Shown: positions 14,101 to 25,540, numbered from the stretch's first letter. The stretch: 64,000 nucleotides of DNA from Eudromia elegans (GCA_003342815.1 PTEX01000004.1:186001-250000); one strand, 5' to 3'. Translations and numbers: made by a program. Notes: generated by a model from the sequence alone, not told the origin.

Positions 14101-17100
14101 GAGGTAAACTTGACAATATTTCAGAAAATATCTATAATACTTGAAAGAAAAGTGCATGTCTCAGTGTTAAATTCTGATAATTTTGTGAATATCACCTTAT
14201 CTTCTTTTTCCGTTTCTTTATATCCCATACTGAGGTGGTGAAAACTCTTCATGTGTTAGCAAAACACCTTGAAATGCTGCAGAGGGGGCAGTGAAAATTG
14301 TAGGTGTTGGGAATGGCCTTATAAAGTTGATAGTAGTAGGATTTGCAGTACTAAGAAGAGGTCAGTCATAAGATTACAAAGCTATCCTAGAGATCAGATC
14401 AGTCAATTGCTTTTGGGACTGACTGCTGCAGAGCAAAGCAAAGTTAGGGAGGATGAAAAAGTAGGCTGTGTTCTTTGCTCACTTGTAGCAGTCTGTTTCA
14501 GATTCAAAGTGCTTAAGAGGAGACAGGACAAGTAAATCTGGTCTGATTGTCTCTTAGAATTCAGTTGCCTTCTGTTATGCTAAAATAACTCTAAGAATTC
14601 AAATTTATCAATAAAATACCTTCTAGAGAAACATCTGAGCTTGATTTAACTGAATCAAGATGCAGGAGTGAATACTCTTAATGACTTGTCGTGTACGTAG
14701 TTTAAACTTTGAATGATTTAGGTTTTGGAATGCAGTCGCTGGCTCTTACTAAACCTGTATTTTTTTTGTTTTTGTGTCAGAGCCCTGGAGAAAAACATAT
14801 TGATGTATTAGTAACTAAAATGACTTCCCCAAAATGCATTTTTGAACTGTCAGATCACTTCCACAGTTCTCTGTAGCCCTTCCAGTTATTTTAATGTTCC
14901 ATTTAAAATGCAATCATTGGAAACATATGTAGCATTTTATCTTCTCATTTGTCTTCTAACGTCTGTGCGGTGTATGCAGGATAAAAACCTCTAGTTTTTA
15001 TCAAGGAGTTAAATCAATTTTTTGTAGTATGTCTGCAGTGGTGTCTAACAGGATTTTCCTGCCCAACTTATTAGTTGGGTCCACATCTACTTCTGGTGTT
15101 GACCAACACTGATGTCTGTCTTTAGTTATTGCCCAATTAAGTGCACGTCATCGTGCTTAAATATTGTCTTAGTGCTAAGGCTTTTTTTTTTTTTCTCCCC
15201 CAAGACTATTTTTAGCATCCCAGAGATCTCCTGTTGTTGTTGTTTTTTTTTTTTCCCCCGTACGTTCATCTGCAGTTACATAACAAGTAGAGCAGTTCGT
15301 AAACTTAAGTCACTTGGTTCCTTCCAAAATCATACTATATTTAAGAACTCTGTGGTACACCTGTGTCCTTTACCATTAGGATCTCCCCAGTATAGCTTAT
15401 ATTGTTTGATGTAGGTGGGAAAATGAGGATTATGTGGAAGATTTTGAGAAATTATTGTAATTTGTAATTATATATAATTGTGTAAAATTGCAACTAGTAA
15501 TGTTGTACTAGCTTTTGAAATATTTGCTATTTACTTGAGATAGAAAAAGTTTCTGCTGTGGCATTTTCACCACAGTTTGTACTTAATGCAGACTTAATGC
15601 AGAGGGTTTTTTTTTTTTTTATTATTAAACGCTGTCAGACATTTCAGGGAAGAAACAAGAATGCTCTAGAAGAGTTATCTAGCTTTGAGATGGTCCTTTT
15701 ATGTTCAGTTTGTAGCAGGATTGTAGACAGGAATGGGAAGGTCATACTGGGAAGAAGAAATTGGATGCACAGCAGACTTGCAGATCAGAGGAGTATTTGT
15801 ACATATTCTTAGTGTGGCATTTGGGGATGCTGTAGACATGTTTTGGTTAGGAAACTCCAAGCCTGGAGGTGTGGGGATGGAGGAGCGGTAAAGAGCAGAA
15901 ACAGTTGCTCAACTGTGGAGGCGGGGGGAAGGTGTAGAGCCTGTTTTTGGAAACAAGTAACCTTTAAGTGACGTTAAAATTCTTATTAAAACATCTGGAG
16001 AAGTTAGTTCACATGGATCTTTGTAAACTTAATCTTAAGACAGCATTTTTTTTCCCTTCTCTAAGAACAGTGTCTGTTGAGTTTTGTTGCAGCCTGTGAT
16101 ATATCAGACAGGCATGAATTAGTCATATCTATTTCTGTGTGTATTGGCATGAAGGAAATCATGTGACTGATGTATTTCCACCCCTTAGCTGCTTTAAATA
16201 ATGAAAACCTGCATAATGATAACAAAAATTTTTGTAATGAGGAATTGCAAGTGCCAGAACATTACAGTTAAGGAATGAGCATGGTCTAAGCAAGGCTGCG
16301 GTGCCCAGAATCTGGCCTGAACACTAAAACTCCACAGTAAGATTGGTAAAAAAAAATGAGGACAACCACAGCATGGAGATAGAAAGGAACTGCATGTTCC
16401 GAAGGGCTGATGCTTACACTTCAAATGCTTTTTTCAGGAATGCAGGTTGTAGACAGATTATATCCTCATGTGAGTAATCAAAGTAACAGCTCTAATCTTG
16501 CTAAAAAGCATAACCTGTTTTCATGTGGTTCTTTCAGGAGCCCCTTAACAGTGAAGATGATGTGAGTGATGAGGAAGGACAAGAACTGTTTGACACAGAA
16601 AATGTTGTTGTTTGCCAGTATGATAAGGTAAAAGCTCTATAGAAAAGAAAGAAGATTTTTGGTTTCTCTATCACGTCATAGCTTTTAAATGCCACCTTAG
16701 TCTATAAAGTAGAAGTTGTGGTAATGAATAAGACTCAGAGAAAGTTGATTAAACTTCTTTTCCATATCACGTGTGTGTATGCAAAGAGTCAATCTCTGGG
16801 CTCAGGAAACGTAAGCTATTGCAGATGAGTTTTGGTAGGTTTGCTGTGGCTGTAAATGAAAGCAGTAGTCATCATGATTTAGACTTGATGCAAAACTGTT
16901 CATTGATGACTACAATTTTTTTTCTTCTTGATGACTGAACATGTATCAGAGGGGAATGATGGCATTGTGGAACACTTATATTGTTTTAAATTCTGTTCAA
17001 CTGTCTTCTGTGCTCTGTGCTCACTACTTTTTTTTCATATGCTCCTGGAATATGTGAGAATTCATGTCTTTATATATGTTTTTTAATTTGTCTGGAGGCT

Positions 17101-18952
17101 ATGACATACCTTTTTGCTGAGATAGTATGCATAAAGTTTCTTTAATGTAGATTGTTTTCCTAGGCTGAGTTGATTGGACGACAGTGAGTAAGGTTTCTTT
17201 TCAAGGGGGGGAAAAAAAAGTCAAGTTTTTCAACAATGCAACCTGCAGTATAAAGAATGACTTGAGAAGAAATCTTCAGTTATTTATTTTAATTACGAAA
17301 GTCTTCCTGTATTTTCATCAGAATTTGAGCTATCAGGTTCAATAAAGAATTAGAGATGCTGCGAGCAGCATCAGTGCCTGCACCCCAGCCACATATCTCC
17401 TCCAGAGTGTAATAAAAAAAAAATGTTACATTCCAGGTGTCCTTAGAGTCCATGAGGGTAGTGAGGTACCTCAGTATGGTGGTCAGAAAAGCTTGTTGGT
17501 AGCGTCTCAAGCAACAGCAAGTACTCTAAAATCCCACCTTAAAGATTAAGAACTTGAGCTCAAGAGGGTACAGTGGCCTTTGTGAATCCTAAGTGCTGCA
17601 CACTCTGAAAAGATTTCACCACTTACCAATAGCTGTGCAGTTTGTCTCTATAAAATACACAGGATCAACTCATTCTGGGTCAAGTTACCCCTTGCACAAT
17701 ACTGTGTCTTGCAGTGGGTGTATCTGGGATGGTGAGATGAGAACTGATGGACAGCACTGCTCATAGCAGGCATACTGCTCTCCTTACCTAGAGTGCCTTC
17801 GTATTGCAGAACCAGCAGTAGGGGTTGTTGTCATTAATTGTTTGATTACTTTCTGAGTCTATGTAAACTTTGTCTTATGACAATGTTTCATGACTGAGAT
17901 AGGTCAAGTGTGCAGAACTTTGTTGTTTTCAACTCACTGTTTTGATGTGATATCACTTAGCTGTTTATTTAGGGGAAAAAGTAGTTATTTCTTGCCTGCC
18001 TTGTCTACAAGTCATGTCTTTTATGAATGTGCAGTTCATCCTGTCTCTCACTGGGCTTCTCTGTTCCAAGCCAGAGTTACTGACTCTGGTTGTTGTCTGT
18101 ATAGAAGTTGCCCAAACGTTAGATCATTCTTTCCTTTATTCTGTATACCTATTTTATCTTTCAAAAAGGATATAGAAGGAGTATCAGAAATATACATGGC
18201 ACAGGTGAACCTTCTACTTACTGAGTAATGTAACGACATAATAGTGCTCTGTATATATTTTTGACACCACTGAGCAGAAAACTGGCATTTTTGTCAGTCT
18301 TTTAGAACACCATGATCTCATTTCTGAATTGTAATTGTCAACTCAGACTCATCTGTTCATGTGTGCATGTAAGTTTAAAGAAAAAACTTTGATATAAGTT
18401 ATAAAACTTCTTTTTCACCCATTCATGGCTGCTTTAAAACCATATATGTTATGCTGATTAAAATAGAAATCTTTTGCTTTCAAGTGGAATTTCACTGATA
18501 TTGTAATTAAAGATAGTTTAGTGAAAGCAGCAAAGGTAGATGGATATATTGTTTTCCCATTTTTCTTTTTTTTTCTATTCTATCCCATCACCTCTCAAAT
18601 TCTGCTTCATATGTTGGACTTTAAAATGCCCCTGTGGATGCATGATTTCTTGATGATTACTAAGACAGCTCTCCCTAGACGAAAAACAGAAAGGTGAAAA
18701 TACTGATAGGTGGTTTTTTTGGAACTAAATGCAGAATTGACGTTCAAGATGTTTAAGGTAATCTGTTGGTGTCTAATTGTTGGGGTTTTGGTTGTTTGGT
18801 TGCCATTTTGGATGCAAAGTAATATTTATTTTTCCTATTTTTAGATTCACAGAAGTAAAAACAAATGGAAATTTCACCTCAAAGATGGCATCATGAATCT
18901 TAATGGAAGAGATTTTGTATTTTCCAAAGCCATTGGGGATGCTGAATGGTGA
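5086..18952 (+). CDS. GTF2A1: GTF2A1, TFIIA alpha/beta precursor (exons 2-9; exon 1 lies left of the window)
   Basis: This gene encodes the large precursor of TFIIA, which binds TBP and stabilises TBP on the TATA box in the nucleus. Joining the eight exons gives 367 residues. With about ten residues from the unseen first exon, this is close to the human protein (376). The order is: N-terminal helical region (PKLYRSVIEDVIN...), a Gln run followed by a His run, a Gln/Ala/Val-rich spacer, a QVDG Taspase1-type cleavage site at 13984-13995, a long Asp/Glu linker, and the C-terminal beta-barrel half ending GDAEW. Known biology: Taspase1 cuts the precursor into alpha and beta chains, which join the gamma subunit. 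All junctions are AG/GT and keep frame. The gene converges on TSHR. The promoter is outside the window. Identity is certain; exon borders are read by eye. Confidence 0.97.
5188..6757 (+). other. GTF2A1: GTF2A1 intron 2
   Basis: AT-rich intron without a recognised gene or repeat. It has small purine-rich stretches around 5930-6060 and a poly-T near 6380-6390. It ends in a pyrimidine tract and CTAG acceptor. Confidence 0.8.
6758..6965 (+). CDS. GTF2A1: GTF2A1 coding exon 3 (Gln/His tract)
   Basis: 69 codons plus one base. It opens LWENKLMQSKAVDGFHSEEQ, which finishes the N-terminal helical domain. It then carries 11 consecutive Gln (6836-6868, mixed CAA/CAG) directly followed by 7 His (6869-6889, mixed CAC/CAT) and a Gln-rich tail ending in ASQQ. 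Donor GTCAGG at 6966 is weaker than most in this gene. The frame stays open past the donor to 7006, so intron retention would add a short tail. The mixed codons should slow repeat slippage. Confidence 0.96.
6836..6889 (+). repeat. CAR/CAY codon repeat coding poly-Gln then poly-His
   Basis: An interrupted trinucleotide tract inside GTF2A1 exon 3: 11 CAA/CAG codons followed without a break by 7 CAC/CAT codons. Similar Gln and His runs exist at this place in mammalian TFIIA, and run lengths usually vary between species. Confidence 0.95.
6966..9380 (+). other. GTF2A1: GTF2A1 intron 3
   Basis: No exon recognised. Two moderately GC-rich patches (about 8040-8200 and 8345-8620) stand out from the AT-rich surroundings and give the overlapping open frames at 8307-8659, none of which resembles a known protein. 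The intron ends in a T-rich tract and TTTCTAG acceptor. Confidence 0.75.
9381..9445 (+). CDS. GTF2A1: GTF2A1 coding exon 4
   Basis: Two bases complete the Ala codon begun in exon 3. The exon then reads PQQQVIVPDSKLIPHMNASG and a final Met, part of the Gln/Val-rich spacer. Acceptor TCTAG, donor GTAAGA at 9446, ends in phase 0. The spacer has no known catalytic role. Confidence 0.95.
9446..11102 (+). other. GTF2A1: GTF2A1 intron 4
   Basis: AT-rich intron with a poly-T/(ATT)n stretch at about 9694-9719. It contains an unexplained 92-codon open frame at 10122-10400 (see findings). No known repeat or RNA gene was recognised. Confidence 0.75.
11103..11178 (+). CDS. GTF2A1: GTF2A1 coding exon 5
   Basis: 25 codons plus one base, reading SAAATAATLALPAGVTPVQQ and on to LTNS, the Ala/Thr-rich part of the spacer. 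It follows a TTTCAG acceptor and precedes donor GTAATT at 11179, a relatively weak site. Confidence 0.95.
11179..12891 (+). other. GTF2A1: GTF2A1 intron 5
   Basis: No exon, RNA gene or known repeat recognised. It has a run of A near 12472-12481 and a run of T near 12847-12855. Open frames in this stretch are short and look random. Confidence 0.75.
12892..13025 (+). CDS. GTF2A1: GTF2A1 coding exon 6
   Basis: The exon completes a Gly codon, then encodes QILQVVRTANGAQYIIQPQQ and a further Gln/Val-rich stretch ending in APVIQQ. It starts after a TTCCAG acceptor and ends at donor GTAAGG (13026) in phase 0. It belongs to the same spacer as exons 4 and 5. Confidence 0.95.
13026..13782 (+). other. 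GTF2A1: GTF2A1 intron 6
   Basis: Short AT-rich intron, nothing recognised in it. Confidence 0.8.
13783..14103 (+). CDS. GTF2A1: GTF2A1 coding exon 7 (Taspase1 site and acidic linker)
   Basis: 107 codons, phase 0 at both ends. It starts VLAPIPGGIPQQTGVIIQPQ. A Pro/Thr/Gln/Ala-rich segment leads to Q-V-D-G at 13984-13995, matching the Q-(V/I/L)-D-G recognition motif of Taspase1, which cleaves after the Asp. Directly after it comes GAGDTSSEEEEDEEEDY and further Asp/Glu-rich sequence up to EDGQVEE. Donor GTAAAC at 14104. The opposite strand carries long open frames here (13687-14157, 13880-14116), which are shadows of this repetitive coding sequence. Confidence 0.96.
14104..16537 (+). other. GTF2A1: GTF2A1 intron 7
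   Basis: No coding exon recognised. It contains T-runs near 15181-15194, 15241-15254 and 15606-15620, and a mildly purine-rich stretch around 15640-15960. No known mobile element was identified. Confidence 0.75.
16538..16627 (+). CDS. GTF2A1: GTF2A1 coding exon 8
   Basis: 30 codons, phase 0 at both ends, EPLNSEDDVSDEEGQELFDT followed by ENVVVCQYDK. It finishes the acidic linker and begins the C-terminal beta-barrel, the part that contacts TBP and DNA. Acceptor TTTCAG, donor GTAAAA at 16628. Confidence 0.96.
16628..18844 (+). other. GTF2A1: GTF2A1 intron 8
   Basis: AT-rich, no exon or known repeat recognised. The open frames at 17289-17510 (-) and 17890-18228 (+) have no recognisable product. 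Confidence 0.75.
18845..18952 (+). CDS. GTF2A1: GTF2A1 last coding exon 9 with stop
   Basis: 35 codons and TGA (18950-18952). It reads IHRSKNKWKFHLKDGIMNLN and ends GRDFVFSKAIGDAEW. This is the highly conserved basic and aromatic C-terminus of TFIIA-beta, which contacts DNA next to the TATA box and TBP. The acceptor is TTTTTAG. Confidence 0.97.
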   Translation: MHRSKNKWKFHLKDGIMNLNGRDFVFSKAIGDAEW

Positions 18953-19079
18953 AGTTTTTAAGACAAAGCAAAACAAAACAAAATAACCTCCCATAAGAGG
19001 AAAAAAAAAAAAAAAGAAAAGCAGGAAAGGTTGAGACTTGGACATATATTTCAACCAAAACATGTATCTGCACATCAAA

Positions 19080-19085
19080 AATAAA
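19080..19085 (+). terminator. candidate proximal poly(A) signal AATAAA of GTF2A1
   Basis: Canonical hexamer 128 bases after the stop codon. If used, it would give a very short 3'UTR. Context only; no direct proof. Confidence 0.3.
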
Positions 19086-21682
19086 GCGTAAACAAAACTA
19101 TTGGAACAAAGATAAAATGTGGCAACAAAGACACTACTTCAGATGAGCAAGCCATGGACTGTAGCAGCTATAGCATTGTCTGGGAGCTGGTTTTGTGTGT
19201 TAGGAAAACCTTAATTATCAATTCTACCTACAGGTACCTACAGCTGGTATTTAGCATGTAAGGCTTTGTCTCCCCCTTCTTCCCTCGGTTTAAGATTTTA
19301 AAATATTTCTTCCACTGATTGAAGGAACTCTTCCCTTTGATAGATTATTAATCTGAAAATGCTTATTGTGTGTACAAATCTTTGCTTTGGACACTTCCTT
19401 TCGGTAGTGAGGATGGTGAGAATGTTACTTAAAATGTGTGCAAGCTTTGTACAGAAGGGTAAGAATTAAGGTGTTAAATTTTAAATAACGTGTATAAGGA
19501 AAATATTTTTAATTCTGATAAGCTCATTAATTATTATATCTATTTGTTGTTTTCAATTTCATTCCCCATAAACAAGTTCTTGTTCCTAGCAGTTATGAAA
19601 TGGTAAAATGATCATTTATATTACAAAATTATTTTTTATTTCATGTGAATGGCATCTTTTATTTAGGACTATATTTTTAAAATGCTAAGCACCTGTAGCT
19701 TCCCCCCAGAAAGTCAGACTGCTTAACTCTCACTGTGTTCTTGCTGTTTGATGGTCGTTCAACATTGTTGAACCGAAAAGGATAGTAGTAGTTTCTGCTG
19801 ACCTCTTACAAAGGCTTTGGAGACCTTTCAAATGAAATGCGTAGGTAATCACATAATAGATGCATTCCTTCACTAACATACTACATCTGTACTCCAGACA
19901 TCCAAAATATTTGAACAGACCACAGGAATGACTAAAGTTTTAAAACAGAAAATCTCACAAAAGTTCTGTTAGCTGCAAGTCTGTTAATCAGAAGTTTGCA
20001 TACTAAAAAGCATAGCCTTAAGTTACCTGCAGCAGTTAATCTCTAAATTCTCCAGGTGGCAAGTAGTTTTGTGAGGAGAGCTACGCAGCTTTGAGAACAC
20101 AAACTTTGACAGAGTATCTTTAGGCTGACTTGGTAATGGAAAATCAAGTAGTCAGATGCACTAAACCTCATGTAATAACTTTTTCACTTACCTTTTCTAG
20201 AGTAATTTTGTTTGTTTGTTTTTGTTGTCAAAAGCAGCAAAATGGTTACCCCTCCTCTGCTGCTCTTAGAATTGTGAATACCTTTTCTTTGTGTATTGGT
20301 TATTCTTCCAAAGCCTGCTTCCAGCAATGTGGGAGGAGAGGGAATGGGCATTATACTTGGTGCTGAGGAAGAAATGTTCATGTTCATTGCTGTTTCAGCA
20401 AAGGTGTTTAGTTGGGTGCTTGGAAAGAAACAATGAAAAAGACACACACAGTAAAGAATTTTAACTGAATTGGGGAAGAATTTCAGGAACAGACATTTAA
20501 CCCACAACTTCTGGCCTTTCTTCTTGAGATGGAAAATTTTAAAATGTAATTCAACGTCATAATGTATTTTAGCAGTATATAAACACTGTTCTCATTTTCT
20601 TTCGACTCTACTTGCCACAAAGTGCATTCATAGTCTCAATAGCGTGTAGAAAATTCAAACACACTGTAAAAAGCTGATTTTTTTTTTTCTGTGACTTTTC
20701 ACACCTGTGGTCTCACTGATGCAGACTGAACCTGTCTGTAGGCCGTGTCTAGAGCCATGTTTGCTAGTAAGTCATCTGCATACATAAACTTTTGAAAAGT
20801 TAATTTCTGGTTTTATTCATTCATTGTTAAGCAGTGACATAATCATATGGAGTATGTTTTTGGCTCGGGGCTTCAAGGTATCTGAAACCATCTGGTGTTT
20901 GCTGTCTTATGAACAAAGCAGATTTTTTTTTTTTTTAACTGCTGTTGACACTTAAACTGTGTAAAACTGCAATGAAATGAATAATATATCAGCTATTTCC
21001 TTATCTTTCCCATGTCTAATACCAGGAATTTTTAAATAATGGGCTTCAAACAAATCCCATAGTGCTACACCACTGAACAAGTAAAAAAGAGAAGAAAAAG
21101 GTCCTTTCAGGTATAGAGTCCTGTTTATGTTACTGGAAAACAGGTTACTGTATAACACTTTTTTTTCCTACATCTTTCATTCTTCACCCACTTGTGTATA
21201 CCAGAAGCTGCATAGCGTTTTTATTTATTTCTAATGGATACCAGAACTTTGAAGGTAACTTGAGCAGAACCTATTCTGAAGGGTGTTGGAAGCTATCTGA
21301 ACTTGCACAGTCTCTTGCAAGCTAATTGTATGGTATGCTTGTCAGATAAGAAGTTTTGTCTTCAAATACAGGTACCTGTGAAGTTTTCTAAAAGCTAGTC
21401 AAACATGAACATACCAAACTGTGCTCTTATTGCTACATCAAGTGTTCCTTTTTTTAAATCAAAAAGCATGTTTTAATTTCATTTTATTGTAGCGGCTTGC
21501 TGTAAGAATGTAGTTTGCTTAATTTTATTATTGTACTTGAATTTTTAATCATGGTTTAAACAATGTAACTGAACAAACCATTTCATTAGGTTCCACAGAA
21601 ACCATTCCTTTCAGAGGGCAAGGGATTCCCATGTTCATAGTCCATAAATGATCTTTTTTTCTCCTCCCCTTAAAAGTGTGTG

Positions 21683-21707
21683 TTTTTTTTTTTTTTTTTT
21701 TTNTTTT
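21683..21707 (+). repeat. poly-T run with one undetermined base
   Basis: Twenty T, an N at 21703, then four more T. The N is probably a base-calling or length ambiguity in the homopolymer rather than a real gap. Confidence 0.9.
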
Positions 21708-23364
21708 CTCTCATTTAAATAGTTCAGTATTATGGAAGCAATTCATGATTTCAAGAGGGCTTATGTTTAAATTTGCACAGATAATGGAGCACCTTTTTAT
21801 AATGGAAAAATATGGGGAAGATAACTTCATAATTATAACTACGATGGCTGATGGAAATTTGCAGAGGAACTAGGCAAAAGCCAGAGTCTTGTGCCTTTTC
21901 AGTTTGCAGAATACCAGTTTTGCCAGCATGATTTTTTGGATTCCTGCAAGAGTAGATTTCCTGCAGTGCTTCAAACATTTAAAAAAAAAAGAAGTTTGCT
22001 CTAATTTTGAATTTTAGTGTGTGCAATCATTTAAAAAACATCTACTTTGAAAACCAGTTGAAATATGTTTTCTGTTAGGAGATAATAGAGAATTTAGTCA
22101 CATGAGGGATTTTATATTGGACTATTTAAATAAAAAGTATGATTTTTATTCCCCCCTCAATTGCTGGGTAGTGACAAGATTTCTTCAAGGTTTGCTGCTC
22201 TTGCATTGTTCTTGCATTGTAATCAGAAATGACATTTAAACATCATCCATCTCCCCAATCATGATTTAAAAGAAAATTTATGGTCAGAGTTTATTTTCCT
22301 GCCTATGATAAATGATTCTGAAGCAGATTCCAGAAAAACACTGTGACATATAACAGTTTTTTTCATAGATGCTTTTCTGCTTCTCTTGCAGAGTAGGAGC
22401 GTTGGTTCTAAGAAGGTAGTTTTACCATTTGGTAGTTAACAATAATTATGGCACCGTAAAACCATCTGAGTAAAATTCCGTAATTTCAGTGCAGGAGTTA
22501 AAGACTTGGCAAATCGAGGTCCATTTTGGGTCCATCTCTTTGATATATCCAAAAATTCCTTTAAACAAACAAATAATAATTTAAAAAAAGAAGGAACAAA
22601 CCCTGATCCTGCTCCTGCGAAGCCCGAAGCTGCCCGGTGGGATGCAGTGGGTTAGTGCCCGCGGGGCCTTACGAAAGCAGCTGGAGGTGTGCGGTGTCCT
22701 GGCCAGCCCCCTCCCCTTGCGTTGAGATCAGAGCGGTGTGTAGATTTTGAGATTATTGATGACAGAAGATGAAGAATTACTGATTACAAAGGATACACTT
22801 TTTTTAGGCATGATGTCTCACATTTAAAGTCTTGTTTTCCGATTATTGAGATTGATTGGGAAATACTTTTTTTTTTTTTTTTTTTTAATTTATTCCTTTG
22901 GTTTCCCTGATGTTTTTATTATTATAATTCCCTTTTTTTAAAGCAGTTCTTGCAGTGTGTCTTTGAGTTGTAATTTGGAGGATTAGATGTTGCGGAACAA
23001 TAGGAACTTTGTTTTTTAACAGGAAGAACTGCCTTGGGTTAGCTATATGTACAGTCATCGTGTGAGACGTGTTCCAGAATGCATAGGGTACCAAGAAAAT
23101 ACGGAGTGGGGGAATATCCTTTTTTGCTGTTCTGAGCTACTATTGTCAACTGCTGTTGTACATATACTGTTATGTGTAAGGGGGTAAATATATTTATTAT
23201 GTTTGTAAAATTCATTCTGTACAATTGCAGATCAAGGTTGCTCTTCTGTGATATACAGGATACTATGTTTCAAAGGCCATGCTTGGAATACAATTAGAGA
23301 ACTTAGTATTTTGATGTACTAAGACCTATTTTAAGTTTAATATTTTGCCTTTGCAAAAACTTTA

Positions 23365-23370
23365 ATTAAA
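23365..23370 (+). terminator. candidate poly(A) signal ATTAAA, long 3'UTR of GTF2A1
   Basis: The common variant hexamer ATTAAA lies 4.4 kb past the stop and is followed within about 45 bases by T/G-rich sequence. It is chosen over earlier hexamers only because GTF2A1 messages usually have long 3'UTRs. RNA evidence is lacking. Confidence 0.4.
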
Positions 23371-24354
23371 GATGTTATTTAAAAATGTTTGCCACTTCAT
23401 TTACCATCTTGCATGTGCATTTGTTAAGTACAAGATGTTCAATGCAGGGTATAGGAACACTGAAGATTCTGAATCTTTCTGCTATTTTCATAGCAACTTC
23501 TTCAAACTAAGACCTCCTTACTGAATTTGCTTTGTGGACTCTGTTTAGTGTAATTATGTTGTTGTATAAAATAGTCAATTTTGAGGCTAGATTTTCAAAT
23601 TTATTTAATAATTTTCTCCCTACATAACCTGAGACATGGGTCTTGAGGCAGCATTGGCTGAATAACTCGGTGTGCTGCCTCAAACAAGAGTCCTTTAGAT
23701 GTCAGGACAGTCCTGAGGCATAAAATGCTCGTCCTTAGGTGGCAGCTCTTGAGAAAGGCTTGGCCAGTGAAGCCCATCTGACAAAACTGCTTTCCCGCAG
23801 CTGGCAGGGTTTGAGTTCTTGAGACTTGACTAATACTCTGTTTTATAAAAATCTGAATTTTGACCTCTAAATTCTAAATATATTTGGAGAATATATTTAG
23901 CGCTGGATAATCTTTTAGCTCTGGTTGTGTAACAACATAACAAGACAAGAATCAGTAAGGAGTGGTAATTTTTTATTAGATGTAGGAGGCTCTGTCCAAA
24001 CCATTTTCTTGATGCCATGTAATCTTAACACTGATTTTCTTGTAAAAGGTGCTTTGCAAATGATTTTGAAAAGAATTTAGAGATGATGTCAAAATATCAC
24101 AAGTTGGGGAAAAAATGACTTGTCAAAACATTTTCAAATGAGCCTTTCTCTCAGAGAGCAAGCAGACCATATTAGTGGCCAATTGGTCGACAAGTTACTA
24201 GCAATGTTAAAAATATTCCTGGAAAGATGAGAACACTATCATTACAAATTTTAATTGAATTCCCCATGTGAGCTATGTCTTGGCTAAAGTATTTCAAAGG
24301 GTGTTTTTCTGAGTAGTCAAAAATACCAGGTTCTTCCAAGCTGTCTTGTTTTAT

Positions 24355-24438
24355 TTATATATAATATTTATATATTTTATATATATATAAAAATATCTCA
24401 ATCTCTCTCTCTCTGTCTTGCACACACATGCACACACA
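24355..24438. repeat. compound microsatellite: AT-rich, (CT)n, (CA)n
   Basis: An AT-only stretch up to about 24396 is followed by CTCTCT repeats (24402-24415) and interrupted CACACA repeats (24421-24438). Simple-sequence composition is visible directly. Confidence 0.85.
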
Positions 24439-24945
24439 GAGTCCAATCCTTTACTGCACAAGCATGAGAAGATAAACACTTTAAGATAATAACCTGGCTT
24501 TTAATATAATTAATTTCATCTAGGCATTTCTTACAGCTTGTCTTAAACTGCATCAGTCTTGGAGTTTTGGGGGCTTTTCCGTTTGTAAAAATGCTTTGCT
24601 TAACTGGCAAAATCTCCAGTTGTATTTATAAGAGCTGAGTCTCCATCTTTTTTTAAACCAATTTTCCACCAATAATGGGTTATGCAAAAAAAACTCTAAT
24701 CCTTTTTCAATGCACCATCTCTCATCTGGGGTAGTCAAGTGAACTGCAGTTCAACTTCTCTGAGCTTCCAGTGTGGCTATGAAAACAACCAGAAAAGTGT
24801 TTTCATGACACATTTTTCTTTAGAAAGAAGACTTCTCAATTATTTGAGAAATGTTTGTGTAATTAACTTCCCTTCTAGGTAGTGTCCTCATTTGCTTGAC
24901 CTGAAAGATAGCAATCTGAAATAAAGTGGAGGTAATAGGGAGAGA

Positions 24946-24961
24946 ATATATATATATATAT
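24946..24961. repeat. (AT)n microsatellite
   Basis: Eight perfect AT units. Short and probably neutral. Confidence 0.85.
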
Positions 24962-25431
24962 CTTTTTAAAATTTAGTTTTACTGGCGTTTTGTAACCAAG
25001 AATTTATTAAAATCAACAAAGTTTTAATTCAAATAAGAGTATTTGAACAGCACTGTCAAAATAAACTTGTCGTTAGTTGTAAAATCAAGGTCTCTGTATA
25101 AGTTTGAGTGTGGACTCGTGATTCCATGAAGCTGGAAGTGCCTGTGCTTCGCTGGCAGTGCTGATGAAGCAGAAGGGTGCTGCCGACAAGCCCCCCGGGT
25201 GCCTGAGAGGAAGATGCTGGGAATTGCTGGAGAGCTGGGATGCTCTTTTCAAGCTACAACAGTCGGCATAGGAGCAGGATTTAATGCCAAGGTAGAGAAA
25301 TACATTTTGAGTAGTCAATAAGCTGGTGATGGAGAAAATGGATTAGATTAACAGAATGAGGAAGGCAACCTTTTCTGACAAACCTCCTGGCTTTCTGATT
25401 ATTTTTCTATTATTTTTTTCTCTCTCCAAAG

Positions 25432-25540
25432 GCCAAATCCCACTCCTAGGAATGGTGCTGCCCAGTGCCTGCAGACAGAGCTCCCTCCATGCCCTACCTG
25501 ACCAGGATCTCATAACAACGGTGGAAGGCTCTGACTCCAG
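25432..25540 (+). other. exon-like segment (possible noncoding RNA exon)
   Basis: A 109-base GC-richer segment is preceded by a long T-rich pyrimidine tract ending CAAAG and followed by CCAG/GTGAGC, so it has both splice signals of an internal exon on the + strand. An open frame (25356-25544) runs through it but matches nothing I know. It is either a chance pairing of splice-like sites or an exon of an unannotated transcript between the two genes. Confidence 0.25.

Larger units (their letters stand above)
18953..23390 (+). other. GTF2A1: GTF2A1 3' untranslated region (end estimated)
   Basis: The stop is followed by a long AT-rich tract without a recognised gene. Candidate poly(A) signals are AATAAA at 19080-19085, AATAAA at 22129-22134 and ATTAAA at 23365-23370. 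I recall the mammalian gene as having a 3'UTR of several kb, so the last is favoured and the first may give a short form. It includes a 15-base A run (19001-19015), T-runs at 21683-21707 (with an N at 21703) and 22867-22886, and an odd GC-rich block at about 22597-22735. The end point is inference. Confidence 0.55.

Noticed and set aside
13687..14157. 156-codon open frame on the - strand
   Set aside because: It is antisense to GTF2A1 exon 7 and its intron. The acidic and Gln-rich coding sequence has few stops in the opposite frames.
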